Positions 20,121 through 34,618 of a DNA stretch of 48,914 bases are shown here, one piece after another (positions within the stretch are counted from its first letter, which is position 1; every line of letters starts with the position of its first letter). The DNA lies in contig DXFP01000009.1 of assembly GCA_019114385.1 (NCBI GenBank), positions 1-48,914 of the forward strand, read 5' to 3'. The notes under the pieces are model-generated. The model searched no databases. It had not been told where the DNA came from and saw only the letters and a program-made list of their open reading frames with translations. This DNA comes from Candidatus Ligilactobacillus excrementigallinarum. Its GTDB lineage: Bacteria > Bacillota > Bacilli > Lactobacillales > Lactobacillaceae. The translations under genes and the position numbers were made by a program.

Positions 20121-21470
20121 TTAATCCATTCCTCCTTTAATGTAGTTTTCATCTGCAAGTAATTTACGTAATTGCAAGACTGCCGTATAAGTTGCTAAAA
20201 CGTAAACGTGTTTGGTTGGCATTTGTTCGATAAATTTAACCGCATCACTTAGATTTTCACGTTGATGGAAGTTTTTTTCTGGAACGCCGGCAACTCTAAG
20301 CCGGAATGTAATATCTTTGTATCGTTCACCACCTGTTAACACAGATGGAATCCGATCAAATGGCAATTCTTCAAATGAACCATCCCAAATCCAACTGGTA
20401 TCGATTCCATCTGCATAGTTAGCGTTTAATAAAACTGCTAAAGAGAATGGATTTTTATCGGTTTTAATCATTTGCAATACTTGATCTAACCCGACTGGAT
20501 TTTTAACTAAGATTAATGTGACTTCTTTATTGCCAATTTTAATCACTTCTTGGCGTCCAAAAATCTTTTGATCTGGGTCACTTAATGCCTTAGTGATTTC
20601 AAATGGCAATAATCCAAATTCACTTCCGACAGCATATGCGGCTAAGGCATTATAAATATTATAAGTACCACCAATATGCAAGGTAATTTCTTCATCATTA
20701 ATCTTAAATTTTGACCATTGCGGAGTTTGGTCCATAATTTCAGTTACTTTGTAAGTTAATTCTGGACGTTCATAACCGCAGTTTGGACAGAAATATTTTC
20801 CTAAATTACCATATGTGCGGCTCTTATATTGAATAATATGGTTACATTCAGGACAAAGAACCCCATCAGTGTTGGCTGGTGCCTTTTGAATACAATCAGG
20901 TTCATTATCAAAGCCAAAGTAGACAGTTGGATTAGGCAACTCTACACTGTGGAATAAAGGTTCATCACCGTTTGCGATAATTTTGGCATTTGGATGCATC
21001 CGAATCCCCTTTAAAATCTTGTTATATGTGGTGTAAATTTCACCAAAGCGGTCCAACTGATCGCGGAAAAGGTTAGTTAAAACAAATGCAGTCGGTTCAA
21101 TGTATTCTGAAATAATTGGAACATTGGCTTCATCAGTTTCAAGAACAGCTAATTTTTTGCCATTTTTAACTTTTTTAGCAGTTAAAAAGGCGGTAACGAT
21201 TCCCTGCTTCATATTTGAGCCGCTAGGATTAGTTAAGATATTTTTAAATTTTTCAGATAAGACTTTAACAGTTAATGCTGTGGTTAAAGTTTTGCCGTTT
21301 GTACCAGTTACGATGATGATTTCGTAATCTTGGGCGAGTGCCTGTAAAACATCTGGATCAATTGCAAGGGTTAATTTTCCTGGTAAACTAGTTCCGCCGT
21401 GCATAAAATTGTGGAGAAACCAGTATGATGATTTACCAGCTGCAATTGCAATCTTGCTTTTTAAAGACAT
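20121..21470 (-). CDS. murT: Lipid II isoglutaminyl synthase, Mur-ligase-like subunit
   Basis: 449 aa. The ATP-binding loop is VTGTNGKTLTT (54-64). A Cys4 zinc ribbon insert (CPECNHIIQ.. and ..FCPNCGYERPE, near 205-235) is specific to MurT among Mur ligases. The C-terminal DUF1727 domain carries VLLNANYADGIDTSWIWD. It activates the alpha-carboxyl of D-Glu in lipid II for amidation with ammonia from GatD, a modification needed for efficient peptidoglycan cross-linking. ATG at 21470 follows GAGGAAG; gatD follows without gap. Confidence 0.94.
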   Translation of the reverse strand: MSLKSKIAIAAGKSSYWFLHNFMHGGTSLPGKLTLAIDPDVLQALAQDYEIIIVTGTNGKTLTTALTVKVLSEKFKNILTNPSGSNMKQGIVTAFLTAKKVKNGKKLAVLETDEANVPIISEYIEPTAFVLTNLFRDQLDRFGEIYTTYNKILKGIRMHPNAKIIANGDEPLFHSVELPNPTVYFGFDNEPDCIQKAPANTDGVLCPECNHIIQYKSRTYGNLGKYFCPNCGYERPELTYKVTEIMDQTPQWSKFKINDEEITLHIGGTYNIYNALAAYAVGSEFGLLPFEITKALSDPDQKIFGRQEVIKIGNKEVTLILVKNPVGLDQVLQMIKTDKNPFSLAVLLNANYADGIDTSWIWDGSFEELPFDRIPSVLTGGERYKDITFRLRVAGVPEKNFHQRENLSDAVKFIEQMPTKHVYVLATYTAVLQLRKLLADENYIKGGMD

Positions 21471-21615
21471 TTCTCAATCTTCCTCACTATATAAGTATTC
21501 TTTTTGTATTTTACCATAGATGAGATATAAATTTCATTTTGTTGTGCTAGGTGTTCAAATCAACTAGAAAATCGTTTATACTAATAGAGAATGACAAATT
21601 TGGAAGTGAAAATCA

Positions 21616-22215
21616 ATGGCACAATTATTTTTTCGATATGGTGCAATGAACAGCGGCAAGTCGATTGAAATTTTAAAAGTTGCTCATAATTATGAAGAAC
21701 AAAATAAAAAAGTAATTTTGATGACTAGTGCAATCGATAACCGTGATGGAGTAGGTTTTGTGTCCAGTCGAATCGGATTAAAGCGACCTGCTTTTCCAGT
21801 GGAAGATCAAACAGATATTTTTAAATATGTGAAAGCTCAAAATCAAGCGGAAAAAATTGCGTGTGTGTTAGTTGATGAGGCTCAATTTTTAAAAAAAGAG
21901 CATGTACGTCAATTAACGAAAGTTGTTGATCGGTTAGATATTCCAGTAATGACTTTTGGATTAAAGAACGATTTTCGCAATGAATTATTTGAGGGTTCGA
22001 AATATTTGTTGCTTTATGCAGATAAAATTGAAGAAATGAAAACGATTTGCTGGTTCTGTAATAAGAAGGCAACTATGAATTTGCGTATTAATGATGGCCA
22101 GCCGGTTTATTCTGGTGAACAGATTTTGATTGCAGGAAATGAAGCTTATTTTCCAGTTTGCAGACGGCATTACTTTAATCCCCCAGTTGATGAAATTCAA
22201 AAAATGAATGATTAG
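21616..22215 (+). CDS. tdk: Thymidine kinase
   Basis: 199 aa, type II thymidine kinase. P-loop GAMNSGKS (9-16), the DEAQF Walker B/lasso region ([11 protein letters not shown], about 86-96), and structural zinc Cys pairs CWFCNK (about 145) with CRRHY near 183. It phosphorylates thymidine to dTMP in the salvage pathway. ATG at 21616 with a modest TTGGAAGTG upstream. It heads a run of closely spaced genes tdk-prfA-prmC-sua5-upp, a conserved lactobacillus order. Confidence 0.95.
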   Translation: MAQLFFRYGAMNSGKSIEILKVAHNYEEQNKKVILMTSAIDNRDGVGFVSSRIGLKRPAFPVEDQTDIFKYVKAQNQAEKIACVLVDEAQFLKKEHVRQLTKVVDRLDIPVMTFGLKNDFRNELFEGSKYLLLYADKIEEMKTICWFCNKKATMNLRINDGQPVYSGEQILIAGNEAYFPVCRRHYFNPPVDEIQKMND

Positions 22216-22235
22216 GTGATTTTAAGGAGGACCAA

Positions 22236-23321
22236 ATGGATAAATTATTTGATAGATTGCAAATGCTTGAGGATCGTTATGAAGAATTAGGTGAATTACT
22301 TTCTGATCCTGAAGTTATTGCTGATACAAATCGTTTCACAAAATTGTCAAAAGAAATGGTTGATTTACGTGAAACAGTTGAAAAATATAATCAATACAAG
22401 AAAGTCGTTCAACAAATTTCTGATGATGAAGAAATGTTGAACGCTGGTTTAGACGATGATGAAATGACTGCAATGGTCAAAGAAGAACTTGCAGCCTCAA
22501 AGGAAGAAAAGGAAAAATTAGAAGAAGAAATTAAGGTTTTATTACTGCCAAAAGACCCTAATGATGACAAAAACATTATTATGGAAATTCGTGGAGCTGC
22601 TGGTGGGGATGAAGCTAGTTTATTTGCTGCTGATTTATTTAATATGTACAGTAAATATGCTGAAAAACAAGGTTGGTCAATTGAAGTTGTTGATAAAAAT
22701 GTGACTGAAGTTGGCGGTTTTAAAGAAATCGTATTGTTAATTAATGGTAAAAATGTTTACTCTAAACTTAAATATGAAAGTGGTGCACACCGGGTTCAAC
22801 GGGTTCCAGTAACTGAATCTGCTGGGCGGATACATACTTCAACTGCCACGGTTGTAGTTATGCCAGAAGAGGAAGACGTTGAAATTGAAATTGATCCAAA
22901 AGATATCCGGGTTGATGTCTTCCGTTCATCAGGTGCTGGTGGACAACACATTAACAAAACTTCTTCAGCTGTGCGAATGACTCACTTGCCAACTGGAATT
23001 GTAGTTTCAATGCAAGATCAGCGTTCACAACAACAAAACCGTGAAAAAGCAATGCGAATTTTGAAAGCCCGGGTTTACGATTATTATAAATCTCAAGAAC
23101 AAAGTGAATATGATGAAAATCGAAAATCAGCAGTTGGGACTGGTGATCGTTCTGAACGGATTAGAACATATAATTATCCCCAAAATCGTGTAACTGATCA
23201 TCGAATCGGATTAACGTTAAACAAACTTGATAAAATCATGAATGGTGAGTTAGACGATATCATTGATGCATTAGTCTTATATGATCAAACTAAGGCATTG
23301 GAGCAATTGCAGAATGAATAG
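22236..23321 (+). CDS. prfA: Peptide chain release factor 1
   Basis: 361 aa, normal length for RF1. It recognises UAA and UAG stop codons through the PxT loop (PVT in [19 protein letters not shown]) and hydrolyses peptidyl-tRNA with the GGQ motif ([16 protein letters not shown]). ATG at 22236 follows AAGGAGG. The last codons overlap the start of prmC, whose product methylates the GGQ glutamine, so enzyme and substrate are cotranslated. Confidence 0.97.
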   Translation: MDKLFDRLQMLEDRYEELGELLSDPEVIADTNRFTKLSKEMVDLRETVEKYNQYKKVVQQISDDEEMLNAGLDDDEMTAMVKEELAASKEEKEKLEEEIKVLLLPKDPNDDKNIIMEIRGAAGGDEASLFAADLFNMYSKYAEKQGWSIEVVDKNVTEVGGFKEIVLLINGKNVYSKLKYESGAHRVQRVPVTESAGRIHTSTATVVVMPEEEDVEIEIDPKDIRVDVFRSSGAGGQHINKTSSAVRMTHLPTGIVVSMQDQRSQQQNREKAMRILKARVYDYYKSQEQSEYDENRKSAVGTGDRSERIRTYNYPQNRVTDHRIGLTLNKLDKIMNGELDDIIDALVLYDQTKALEQLQNE

Positions 23322-24162
23322 AACTTTTTTTCAGGCCCAGAAATGGGCTTTTTCTTTTATAAAAGATAATCCTGAATTAGATGAGTCTGGAGTAACGATG
23401 CTTTTATGCGGTCAAATGAATTGGTCACAAACAGATTTATTATTAAATTTACGGCAACCAATATCGGATAGTGAATGGCAGAAATTTAAGGCAAATGTTG
23501 AGCAATATCAAGCGGGATGGCCAGTACAGTATATTTTAGGCAAAGCAGAATTTTTTGGCTTAACCTTAAAAGTTACTCCAGATATTTTAATTCCGCGTTT
23601 AGAAACAGAAGAATTAGTCGAATGGATTTTAACTGATTTTTCCCAAATGCAAGGATTAAACGTGTTAGATATCGGCACTGGCAGCGGAGCAATTGGTTTG
23701 GCATTAAAACATGAACAGCCAACTTGGAAAGTAACCTTAGCCGATCTTTCAGGCAAGGCCCTTTCAATTGCACGTGAAAATGCATTAAAACTAAATTTGA
23801 ACGTTGATACCATTGAAAGTGACTTATTTGAAAAAATTAAACAGCCTTATGATATTATTGTTTCAAATCCGCCATATATTGCAGAAGATGAAAAGCAATT
23901 TATGGATCAAAGTGTATTGGAACATGAACCGCAAATGGCATTATTCGCCGCTCAGAATGGATTGGCGATCTATCAGCGTATTGCACTGGAATGTCAGCAA
24001 AATATAAAAGCTAATTCAGTGATTTATTTAGAAATTGGGTTTAATCAAGGCCAAAAGGTTTCTCAAATTTTTCATCAGGCTTTTCCACACGCTGAAATTA
24101 CTGTCAAAAAAGATATCGCAGGTCATGATCGGATGGTTAGAATTAAATTAAAGAAGGGATAA
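23314..24162 (+). CDS. prmC: Peptide chain release factor N5-glutamine methyltransferase
   Basis: 282 aa from ATG 23314, which overlaps the prfA stop by 8 bp; a longer frame from 23281 would lie inside prfA with no ribosome binding site. SAM-binding motif [15 protein letters not shown] and the Gln-binding NPPYI motif ([11 protein letters not shown]) are intact, with the N-terminal helical bundle ([13 protein letters not shown]) and linker [12 protein letters not shown]. It methylates the GGQ glutamine of release factors. Confidence 0.95.
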   Translation: MNRTFFQAQKWAFSFIKDNPELDESGVTMLLCGQMNWSQTDLLLNLRQPISDSEWQKFKANVEQYQAGWPVQYILGKAEFFGLTLKVTPDILIPRLETEELVEWILTDFSQMQGLNVLDIGTGSGAIGLALKHEQPTWKVTLADLSGKALSIARENALKLNLNVDTIESDLFEKIKQPYDIIVSNPPYIAEDEKQFMDQSVLEHEPQMALFAAQNGLAIYQRIALECQQNIKANSVIYLEIGFNQGQKVSQIFHQAFPHAEITVKKDIAGHDRMVRIKLKKG

Positions 24163-24164
24163 AA

Positions 24165-25154
24165 ATGGAAATTACAAAAATTTATCAACCTGATCAAGTT
24201 GATGAGGCAGCTAAAGAAATTCAACTAGGAGAATTAATTGCATTTCCAACAGAAACCGTTTATGGATTAGGAGCAGATGCCACAAATGAAAAAGCGGTTT
24301 TACGGGTTTTCCAGGCTAAGGGCAGACCAGCAGATAATCCATTGAATGTTACTGTGGCAAATGTTGAAATGGTAAAACGCTTTGTAGGTGATATAAATGA
24401 ATGGGGCCAAACATTAATCAATAAATTTTGGCCGGGTCCATTAACATTGATTTTCAAAACATTGCCTAATGCATTGTCCCCAGTTGTCACAGGTGGTTTG
24501 CCTACTGCAGCTTTTCGAATGCCAGATAATCAGGTCACACTTAAAATGATTGAAAAGGCACAAACACCAATCGTAGGCCCTTCTGCAAATTCCTCTGGAA
24601 AACCAAGTCCAACGACTGCTGAGCATGTTTTTCACGATATGGAAGGAAAAATTGCGGGAATCGTGGATGATGGTCCTACAAGTGTGGGAATGGAATCAAC
24701 TATTATTGATTTAAGCGGAGATGTACCAGTGATTATTCGACCTGGTGCAATTAGTACGAAACAAATTGAAGCAGTCTTGAAAATGAAGGTTAAACATAAA
24801 CAAGCAGCTTCAAATCAAAAATATCGTCATTATAATCCGGATGCTACGGTTAAAATGGTAAATCATAATGATTGGCAAATTGCAATTGATTGGGCAATCA
24901 AACAGCCATTTAAAGTTGGAATAATGGCAGAGACTGCAGTGTTAAATCAATTTAAGCCTCAACTTTCAACCTTTGATTTGGGAAGTGGTGTGCAAGATGC
25001 GAGTCAAAACTTTTTCGCTGGCATTCGAAAATTAGATAATGAAGAGCATGTCAACTTAATCCTAGTTCAAACATTTGCTGAAGATGGCTTGGGAGAAGCA
25101 TATATGAATCGATTGCGTAAGGCAAGCAACAATCAATTATGGAGCTTAGAGTAG
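24165..25154 (+). CDS. L-threonylcarbamoyladenylate synthase (Sua5/TsaC)
   Basis: 329 aa with the YrdC domain (LIAFPTETVYGLGADATNEKAVLRVFQAKGRPADNPLNV) plus the C-terminal Sua5 domain (about 235-329), the long form common in firmicutes (YwlC type). Further motifs: FWPGPLTLIF, PIVGPSANSSGKPSPT, STIIDLSG. It makes threonylcarbamoyl-AMP from Thr, bicarbonate and ATP for the t6A37 modification of ANN-decoding tRNAs. ATG at 24165 follows AAGGG two nt after prmC ends, so it is cotranscribed. Confidence 0.95.
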   Translation: MEITKIYQPDQVDEAAKEIQLGELIAFPTETVYGLGADATNEKAVLRVFQAKGRPADNPLNVTVANVEMVKRFVGDINEWGQTLINKFWPGPLTLIFKTLPNALSPVVTGGLPTAAFRMPDNQVTLKMIEKAQTPIVGPSANSSGKPSPTTAEHVFHDMEGKIAGIVDDGPTSVGMESTIIDLSGDVPVIIRPGAISTKQIEAVLKMKVKHKQAASNQKYRHYNPDATVKMVNHNDWQIAIDWAIKQPFKVGIMAETAVLNQFKPQLSTFDLGSGVQDASQNFFAGIRKLDNEEHVNLILVQTFAEDGLGEAYMNRLRKASNNQLWSLE

Positions 25155-25212
25155 CAAAAAAAATTGATTTTCGCTAAAATAAGATTGAATCAATTTAAAG
25201 GAGATGTTTATT

Positions 25213-25842
25213 GTGGGAAAATTTGAAGTTTTGGATCACCCATTGATTCAGCATAAATTAACTATTATTCGAAATAAGGATTGCGGAACACGTGAATTTC
25301 GCGAAGTTGTAAACGAAATTGCCGAATTAATGGTTTATGAAGTTTGCCGTGATATGCCATTGGAAGATGTCGAAGTAGAAACTCCGGTGGCAAAGGCAGT
25401 TGAAAAGCAACTTGCAGGGAAGAAAGTCGTTGTCGTTCCAATTTTGCGTGCTGGCTTAGGGATGGTTGATGGCGTTTTGGAATTGTTGCCAGCAGCTAAG
25501 GTTGGTCACATCGGAATGTATCGTGATGAAGAAACATTGCAGCCGCACGAATACTTTGTAAAGATGCCAGACCATTTGGATAAAAGGGAAATGATTATCG
25601 TTGATCCAATGCTTGCAACTGGTGGTTCAGCAATTGCTGCAGTGGATGCTTTAAAGAAACGCGGAGCTAAGTCAATTCGTTTTGTATGTTTAGTAGCTGC
25701 TCCAGAAGGGGTTAAAGCTTTGCGTGAAGCTCATCCTGACATTGATGTTTATGCGGCTGCATTGGATGATCATTTGAATGAAAATGGTTATATTGTTCCA
25801 GGATTAGGCGACGCTGGTGATCGACTTTTCGGAACAAAATAA
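25213..25842 (+). CDS. upp: Uracil phosphoribosyltransferase
   Basis: 209 aa from GTG at 25213. The ATG at 25204 touches the ribosome binding site AAAGGAG, whereas the GTG is eight nt away and gives the family's usual 209-aa product starting [19 protein letters not shown]-binding loop [14 protein letters not shown], the flexible GLGMVDG region and the uracil-binding C-terminal [12 protein letters not shown] are present. It converts uracil and PRPP to UMP. End of the tdk-upp gene run. Confidence 0.96.
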   Translation: MGKFEVLDHPLIQHKLTIIRNKDCGTREFREVVNEIAELMVYEVCRDMPLEDVEVETPVAKAVEKQLAGKKVVVVPILRAGLGMVDGVLELLPAAKVGHIGMYRDEETLQPHEYFVKMPDHLDKREMIIVDPMLATGGSAIAAVDALKKRGAKSIRFVCLVAAPEGVKALREAHPDIDVYAAALDDHLNENGYIVPGLGDAGDRLFGTK

Positions 25843-26149
25843 TATTTTTGATAGTTATAGTAATTTATCAATCTATAAATATAATTAATCTTTTTAAAAG
25901 AATCATAAACATTGAATTAATGCGATTTATTTAGATTAAATTCTTGATGAAAACGCTTATAGTTGAATTTAGAAATTACTAATAAACGCGTTAGTTAGGC
26001 CGTGATTTGGCTTTGTACTTTGCCTAGAATGGTGGTATTATGAAAATTGTATTCGAAGATTGTCCATCTTTGAATCGATATAATTTTATTTTATGGTTCG
26101 ACCAATTTTTGCAACCATACACATTTTATGCGAAAAGAGGTGAGAATTG
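25843..26149. promoter_or_regulatory. Leader region of the ATP synthase operon
   Basis: About 300 bp without a supported gene; no atpI is found. It contains a weak hairpin after upp (TTGATA..TATCAA near 25849-25872) and an imperfect fold around 25996-26030 (TAGGCCGTGATTTGGCTTTG..GCCTA) shortly before atpB. No consensus -35/-10 pair stands out. The atp promoter is presumed to be here. Confidence 0.45.
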
Positions 26150-26866
26150 GTGTTTGATGACGGAACTAAAATTGTCAAGCTATTTGGGCTTTCGTTTAAC
26201 GTCGGCAATTGTATTTCAGGTTTGTTAGCAGCAATTATTGTATGCGGATTAGTTATCTGGTTTTCACGTAATTTGCAAATGAAACCCACTGGCAAGCAAA
26301 ATATGCTGGAATGGCTGATTGATTTTACGAATGGAATCGTTAAAGCGGCAATTCCAGATAAAGAAAGTGATCGCTATGGCTTACTTATGTTTGTCTTATT
26401 TGCATTCATTTTCGTTGCTAACCAATTAGGGTTAATCGTTCAATTTGTAATTGGCGATGTTACATATGTTAAAAGCCCAACAGCTTTACCAATGACGACA
26501 TTGACGTTGGCGTTTATGGTATTAGTAATTTCTCATATTGCAGGAATTAATAAATTTGGTTTCAAAGGTTATGTTAAGAATAGTTTCTTCAGTCCGATGG
26601 CATTGCTATTCCCAATAAAACTTTTGGAACAATTTACTAACTTTATTACATTAGCCTTGCGTCTATACGGAAATATCTTCGCTGGTGAAGTGTTACTGAA
26701 GTTAATTTTCCAAATGGCTCAATCTCATGGATTATTAACCTTTATTCCAGCCATTCCATTGGAAATGATTTGGCAAGGATTCTCCGTCTTTATTGGATCA
26801 ATCCAGGCTTATGTCTTTGTAACATTGGCAATGGTTTACATTACACAAAAGGTCGAAAAAGAATAA
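26150..26866 (+). CDS. atpB: ATP synthase F0 subunit a
   Basis: 238 aa from GTG at 26150, seven nt behind GAGGTGAG; a TTG at 26147 is possible but worse placed. Multi-span membrane protein forming the proton half-channels. The essential Arg lies in the helix ITLALRLYGNIFAGEVLL, with the family's conserved Leu-Arg-Leu-x-Gly-Asn pattern. First gene of atpBEFHAGDC; in lactobacilli the complex mainly pumps protons out at the expense of ATP for pH homeostasis. Confidence 0.96.
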   Translation: MFDDGTKIVKLFGLSFNVGNCISGLLAAIIVCGLVIWFSRNLQMKPTGKQNMLEWLIDFTNGIVKAAIPDKESDRYGLLMFVLFAFIFVANQLGLIVQFVIGDVTYVKSPTALPMTTLTLAFMVLVISHIAGINKFGFKGYVKNSFFSPMALLFPIKLLEQFTNFITLALRLYGNIFAGEVLLKLIFQMAQSHGLLTFIPAIPLEMIWQGFSVFIGSIQAYVFVTLAMVYITQKVEKE

Positions 26867-26879
26867 TTTTTTATACTAA

Positions 26880-27119
<240 letters not shown>

Positions 27120-27173
27120 CCTTTTTAAACAAAATAACATGCAGTTATCTTTGAATTAAGGAGGTGTCAATAG

Positions 27174-27695
27174 ATGTCTACATTATTACTTGGCGATGCA
27201 TCTGGAATTCAATGGGGCGATTTCTTGTTCTACCTTGTTTTATTCGTTATTATGGTTTTAATTGTAAAGAAATTTGCATGGGGACCAGTTACTAAGATGA
27301 TGGATAAGCGTGCTACAAAGATTTCAAATGACTTGGATTCTGCTGAAAAAGCACGTAAGGATGCAGAAGAACTTGCTCAAAAACGTCAAGATGCATTAAA
27401 TAATTCACGTACTGAAGCTGCAGGAATTATTAGTCGTGCAAAAGAAAATGGTAAACAGCAAAAAGCTTCAATTGTCGATGCTGCAAATGAAGAAGTAAAG
27501 ACAATGAAAGCTAATGCGAAGAAAGACATTGAACAAGAAAAACAAGATGCTTTATCAAGCGTCAAGAACGATGTTGCCGAATTATCTATTGAAATTGCTT
27601 CAAAAATTGTTCAAAAAGAACTAACTCCAGAAAATCAAAAGGAATTAGTTGATTCATATATTGAAGGGTTGGGAAAGCAAAATGGCAATAGATAA
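27174..27695 (+). CDS. atpF: ATP synthase F0 subunit b
   Basis: 173 aa. One N-terminal membrane helix ([20 protein letters not shown], about 18-37) and then a long Lys/Ala/Glu-rich coiled coil that forms the peripheral stalk, typical length and composition. ATG at 27174 follows AAGGAGGTG. Its 3' end overlaps atpH by 14 bp. Confidence 0.95.
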   Translation: MSTLLLGDASGIQWGDFLFYLVLFVIMVLIVKKFAWGPVTKMMDKRATKISNDLDSAEKARKDAEELAQKRQDALNNSRTEAAGIISRAKENGKQQKASIVDAANEEVKTMKANAKKDIEQEKQDALSSVKNDVAELSIEIASKIVQKELTPENQKELVDSYIEGLGKQNGNR

Positions 27696-28224
27696 TGCAA
27701 CAATCGCACGTCGTTATGGCAATGCCCTATTTGAAGTTGCTAAAGAACAAGATTCACTTGCTGAAACGGCAACTGAATTAAATGAAATTAAAGCAGCTTT
27801 AGAGAAAGAACCAGGATTTGTTGTTTTCATGACAAGTCCTCAAATCGATGAAAAGGTTAAAAAAGACACATTGGAATCAATGGCAAAGGGTGCGTCTTCT
27901 TTGGTAGCAAACTTGTTGCATATGTTGTTTGACTATCATCGAATTGCAAACTTAGAATCAATCATCGGTGAATTTAACAGACTTTATGATGCGGATCGCA
28001 AGATTGTACGTGCTACTGTCAGAACAGCAATTGCTTTGGAAGATGATCAAAAGCAAAAATTAGCAGCTACATTTGCTAAAATTGAGAACGCTAATCAAGT
28101 AATTTTAGATGAAAAAGTTGATCCATCAATTATTGGTGGAGTAGTCTTGCAATCTGAAAGCCATATCTATGATGGTTCAATTAGATCTAAATTTGAACAA
28201 ATCAAACGTTTGTTATTAAAATAA
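27682..28224 (+). CDS. atpH: ATP synthase F1 subunit delta
   Basis: 180 aa from ATG at 27682 inside the end of atpF; an in-frame start at 27649 would add 11 atypical residues. N-terminal helical domain begins [16 protein letters not shown], the family signature; the C-terminal [30 protein letters not shown] block is also characteristic. It links the F1 head to the b-stalk. Confidence 0.95.
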   Translation: MAIDNATIARRYGNALFEVAKEQDSLAETATELNEIKAALEKEPGFVVFMTSPQIDEKVKKDTLESMAKGASSLVANLLHMLFDYHRIANLESIIGEFNRLYDADRKIVRATVRTAIALEDDQKQKLAATFAKIENANQVILDEKVDPSIIGGVVLQSESHIYDGSIRSKFEQIKRLLLK

Positions 28225-28227
28225 TAA

Positions 28228-29751
<1,524 letters not shown>

Positions 29752-29769
29752 AAAGGGTGGTGAAGGCTG

Positions 29770-32146
<2,377 letters not shown>

Positions 32147-32160
32147 GGAGGGGATCTCAA

Positions 32161-32586
32161 ATGAGTGAAAAACCTGAATTAACAGTTTCTGTAGTTACCC
32201 CCGATGGAAAAGTATATGAAAATCAATCAACGTTAGTGATTTGTAAAACAACAGAAGGTGAGTTGGGAATTATGCCTAATCACACTCCTGTATTAGCATC
32301 ACTTGCAATTGATGAAATTCGGGTGAAGGTTGCTGAAGATCATTTTGATGAAATTGCAATTAGTGGTGGATTCCTCGAATTTTCAGATAATACTCTGTCA
32401 ATCGTAGCATCTGCTGCTGAACGTAAGGAAAGCATTGATACTTCACGTGCTGAACGTGCTCGAAAACGTGCTGAAAAGCGGATTGAAGAAGCACGGAACA
32501 AGCATGATGATAGTGAGTTAAAGCGTGCTGAGATTTCACTTAAGCGTGCTATTAACCGGATTAAAGTTTCTGGTTCATCAAAATAG
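32161..32586 (+). CDS. atpC: ATP synthase F1 subunit epsilon
   Basis: 141 aa. N-terminal beta-sandwich (VSVVTPDGKVYENQSTLVICKTTEGELGIMPNHTPVLASL) and a C-terminal two-helix domain rich in Arg, Lys, Glu and Ala that can inhibit the enzyme. ATG at 32161 follows AAGGAGGGG. Last gene of the operon, directly followed by a strong terminator. Confidence 0.96.
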   Translation: MSEKPELTVSVVTPDGKVYENQSTLVICKTTEGELGIMPNHTPVLASLAIDEIRVKVAEDHFDEIAISGGFLEFSDNTLSIVASAAERKESIDTSRAERARKRAEKRIEEARNKHDDSELKRAEISLKRAINRIKVSGSSK

Positions 32587-32590
32587 AAAT

Positions 32591-32630
32591 AAAAAAGACG
32601 ATGACACTTTAAGGTGTTATCGTCTTTTTT
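32591..32630 (+). terminator. Terminator of the atp operon
   Basis: AAAAAAGACGATGACAC (32591-32607) pairs with GTGTTATCGTCTTTTTT (32614-32630) with one G-U pair, loop of 6. Confidence 0.92.
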
Positions 32631-32833
32631 TATAAATCAACAAAATTTCTTAATAAAAACTTATTAATTGTGCGTGCATTAAATCAGTGTCTCTTCTTAA
32701 GTTTTGTTGTAAACTAAAGAAGTATGTATTAATTGAAAAAGATTATTGCATATATTCAAATTTTATACTTGATATTGTGATATAAAAGTCAGGTATGATA
32801 TGATAAATTCAAGCCAAGAAGGAGAGGGAACGA

Positions 32834-33064
32834 GTGAGACAATTAGGAATTAATGCAGTTTTTAATTTAATAAGTAATTTTGCATTTATTTTTTTAGTAT
32901 TTAAAAGTTTGCAAGCTTTGCGATTAGATTACTATGTAAATCAAAGCAAACAACGGGCATTTCGTTTAGTACTTGTTCTTGTTTCAACAGCTCTCGGCTT
33001 TTTGGTCAGTCAATTTTTCCTAAACTTCATCGATAGTGTACGAAATTTAGGATATCTATTGTAA
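32834..33064 (+). CDS. DUF1146 family small membrane protein (YwzB-like)
   Basis: 76 aa from GTG at 32834 behind GGAGAGGG. Two membrane helices (about 6-25 and 44-66) joined by a basic loop containing the family signature [22 protein letters not shown]. YwzB/DUF1146 genes lie between atp and murA in many firmicutes, as here, but their function is not established. Thirteen nt separate it from murA, so both are cotranscribed. Confidence 0.85.
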   Translation: MRQLGINAVFNLISNFAFIFLVFKSLQALRLDYYVNQSKQRAFRLVLVLVSTALGFLVSQFFLNFIDSVRNLGYLL

Positions 33065-33077
33065 TGGAGGATATACA

Positions 33078-34385
33078 ATGGAAAAGATAGTTGTTCGCGG
33101 TGGGAACAAGTTAAACGGAACAGTTGAAATTGAAGGCGCAAAGAATGCGGTTTTGCCAATTCTTGCTGCTTCAATTTTACCAACTGAAGGTCGGACTATT
33201 TTACATCAAGTTCCTATTTTATCGGATGTATTTACAATGAATAATGTAATCCGCTTTTTGAATGTAAAAGTTGGATTTGATGAAGAAGAAAAAACAATTA
33301 CAGTTGATTCAACTGGTGATTTATCTTATGAAGCACCATTTAAGTATGTTTCAAAGATGCGGGCGTCGATTGTTGTGTTGGGACCGCTTTTGGCGCGAAT
33401 AAAGCACGCTAAAGTAGCAATGCCAGGTGGTTGTGCAATTGGATCACGGCCAATCGATTTGCATTTAAAGGGTCTTGAAGCAATGGGCGCTAAGATTATT
33501 CGGAATGATGGTTATATCGAAGCCACAACAGATGGTTTGAAAGGTACCAATATCTATTTAGATTTTCCAAGTGTAGGTGCAACTCAAAATATTATGATGG
33601 CTGCCACATTAGCTCAAGGAACGACTGTAATTGAAAATGTTGCACGCGAACCAGAAATTGTTGACTTGGCAAACTTCTTGAACAAGATGGGTGCAAAAGT
33701 AACTGGTGCAGGAACAGAAACAATTAAGGTCGTGGGTGTAGATCACTTACATGGCGCAGAACATACTGTAGTTCAAGATCGGATTGAAGCTGGCACATTT
33801 ATGGTTGCAGCAGCAATCACTCAAGGAAATGTATTAGTTAAAGATGCAATTGAAGAGCATAACAAACCTTTGATTTCAAAATTGGAAGAAATGGGTGCAA
33901 AGGTGATTCAAGAAGATGATGGCATTCGTGTGATTGGACCAAAAGAATTAAAACCAGTTGATGTTAAAACAATGCCTCATCCTGGTTTTCCCACTGATAT
34001 GCAACCTCAAATCAGTGTTGCTCAGTTAGCTGCAAACGGAACAAGTACATTAACAGAGACTGTTTTTGAAAATCGGTTTATGCACTTAGAAGAATTACGG
34101 CGAATGAATGCTAACTTTAAAGTAGAAGGCAACGCTGCAGTATTGAACGGACCAACTCATTTTAGCGGTTCAGAAGTTGCAGCAACAGACTTACGTGCAG
34201 CTGCTGCCTTAATTTTGGCTGGTTTGATTGCTAAAGGAATTACACAAGTTACTCATTTGGAATATCTTGATCGTGGTTATTGGCATTTTAATCAAAAATT
34301 ATCTGCTTTGGGTGCAGAAGTTAAGCGTGTAAACGATATTACAAATAGTGAAATTCATGCTGAAAAAAGTGTCAAAAACGCATAA
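33078..34385 (+). CDS. murA: UDP-N-acetylglucosamine 1-carboxyvinyltransferase
   Basis: 435 aa, first committed enzyme of peptidoglycan precursor synthesis, transferring enolpyruvate from PEP to UDP-GlcNAc. Lys22-Asn23 in [14 protein letters not shown] bind substrate. The catalytic loop Cys119 ([15 protein letters not shown]) is present, so fosfomycin sensitivity at the target is expected. ATG at 33078 follows GGAGG. Firmicutes often have two murA genes; the place after DUF1146 corresponds to murAA of Bacillus. Confidence 0.95.
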   Translation: MEKIVVRGGNKLNGTVEIEGAKNAVLPILAASILPTEGRTILHQVPILSDVFTMNNVIRFLNVKVGFDEEEKTITVDSTGDLSYEAPFKYVSKMRASIVVLGPLLARIKHAKVAMPGGCAIGSRPIDLHLKGLEAMGAKIIRNDGYIEATTDGLKGTNIYLDFPSVGATQNIMMAATLAQGTTVIENVAREPEIVDLANFLNKMGAKVTGAGTETIKVVGVDHLHGAEHTVVQDRIEAGTFMVAAAITQGNVLVKDAIEEHNKPLISKLEEMGAKVIQEDDGIRVIGPKELKPVDVKTMPHPGFPTDMQPQISVAQLAANGTSTLTETVFENRFMHLEELRRMNANFKVEGNAAVLNGPTHFSGSEVAATDLRAAAALILAGLIAKGITQVTHLEYLDRGYWHFNQKLSALGAEVKRVNDITNSEIHAEKSVKNA

Positions 34386-34402
34386 TTAATCATTATGAAA
34401 AC

Positions 34403-34460
34403 AATAAGGAGACTGGCAATGGAAGTCCAGTCTCTTTTGCTATCCGCATAAACGGAATTA
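34403..34460. repeat. Partial copy of the dispersed intergenic repeat
   Basis: GAGACTGGCAATGGAAGTCCAGTCTC forms the terminal hairpin (GAGACTGG..CCAGTCTC, followed by TTTTG), and then TATCCGCATAAACGGA matches the TATCCGCATAATCGG part of copy B. The rest of the repeat is missing. It probably terminates murA transcription. The following 34461-34618 holds the mbl promoter (TATAAT at 34557-34562). Confidence 0.6.
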
Positions 34461-34618
34461 AAAAATGATTTTTTCTATTCTGATACGTTGTGTTTTCTTG
34501 TTTTCATATTTTTAAAGGTAATCATTGAATAATAGTTAAAGAACAGCTTTTTCTATGGTATAATAACTTAGATATATCCTTAAAAATGAGTAATTGAATT
34601 TATTAAAGGAGAATTTAT

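Noticed and set aside
26040..26228. 62-codon frame before atpB as an atpI gene
   Set aside because: It overlaps atpB in another frame, lacks membrane helices of AtpI type and has no ribosome binding site.
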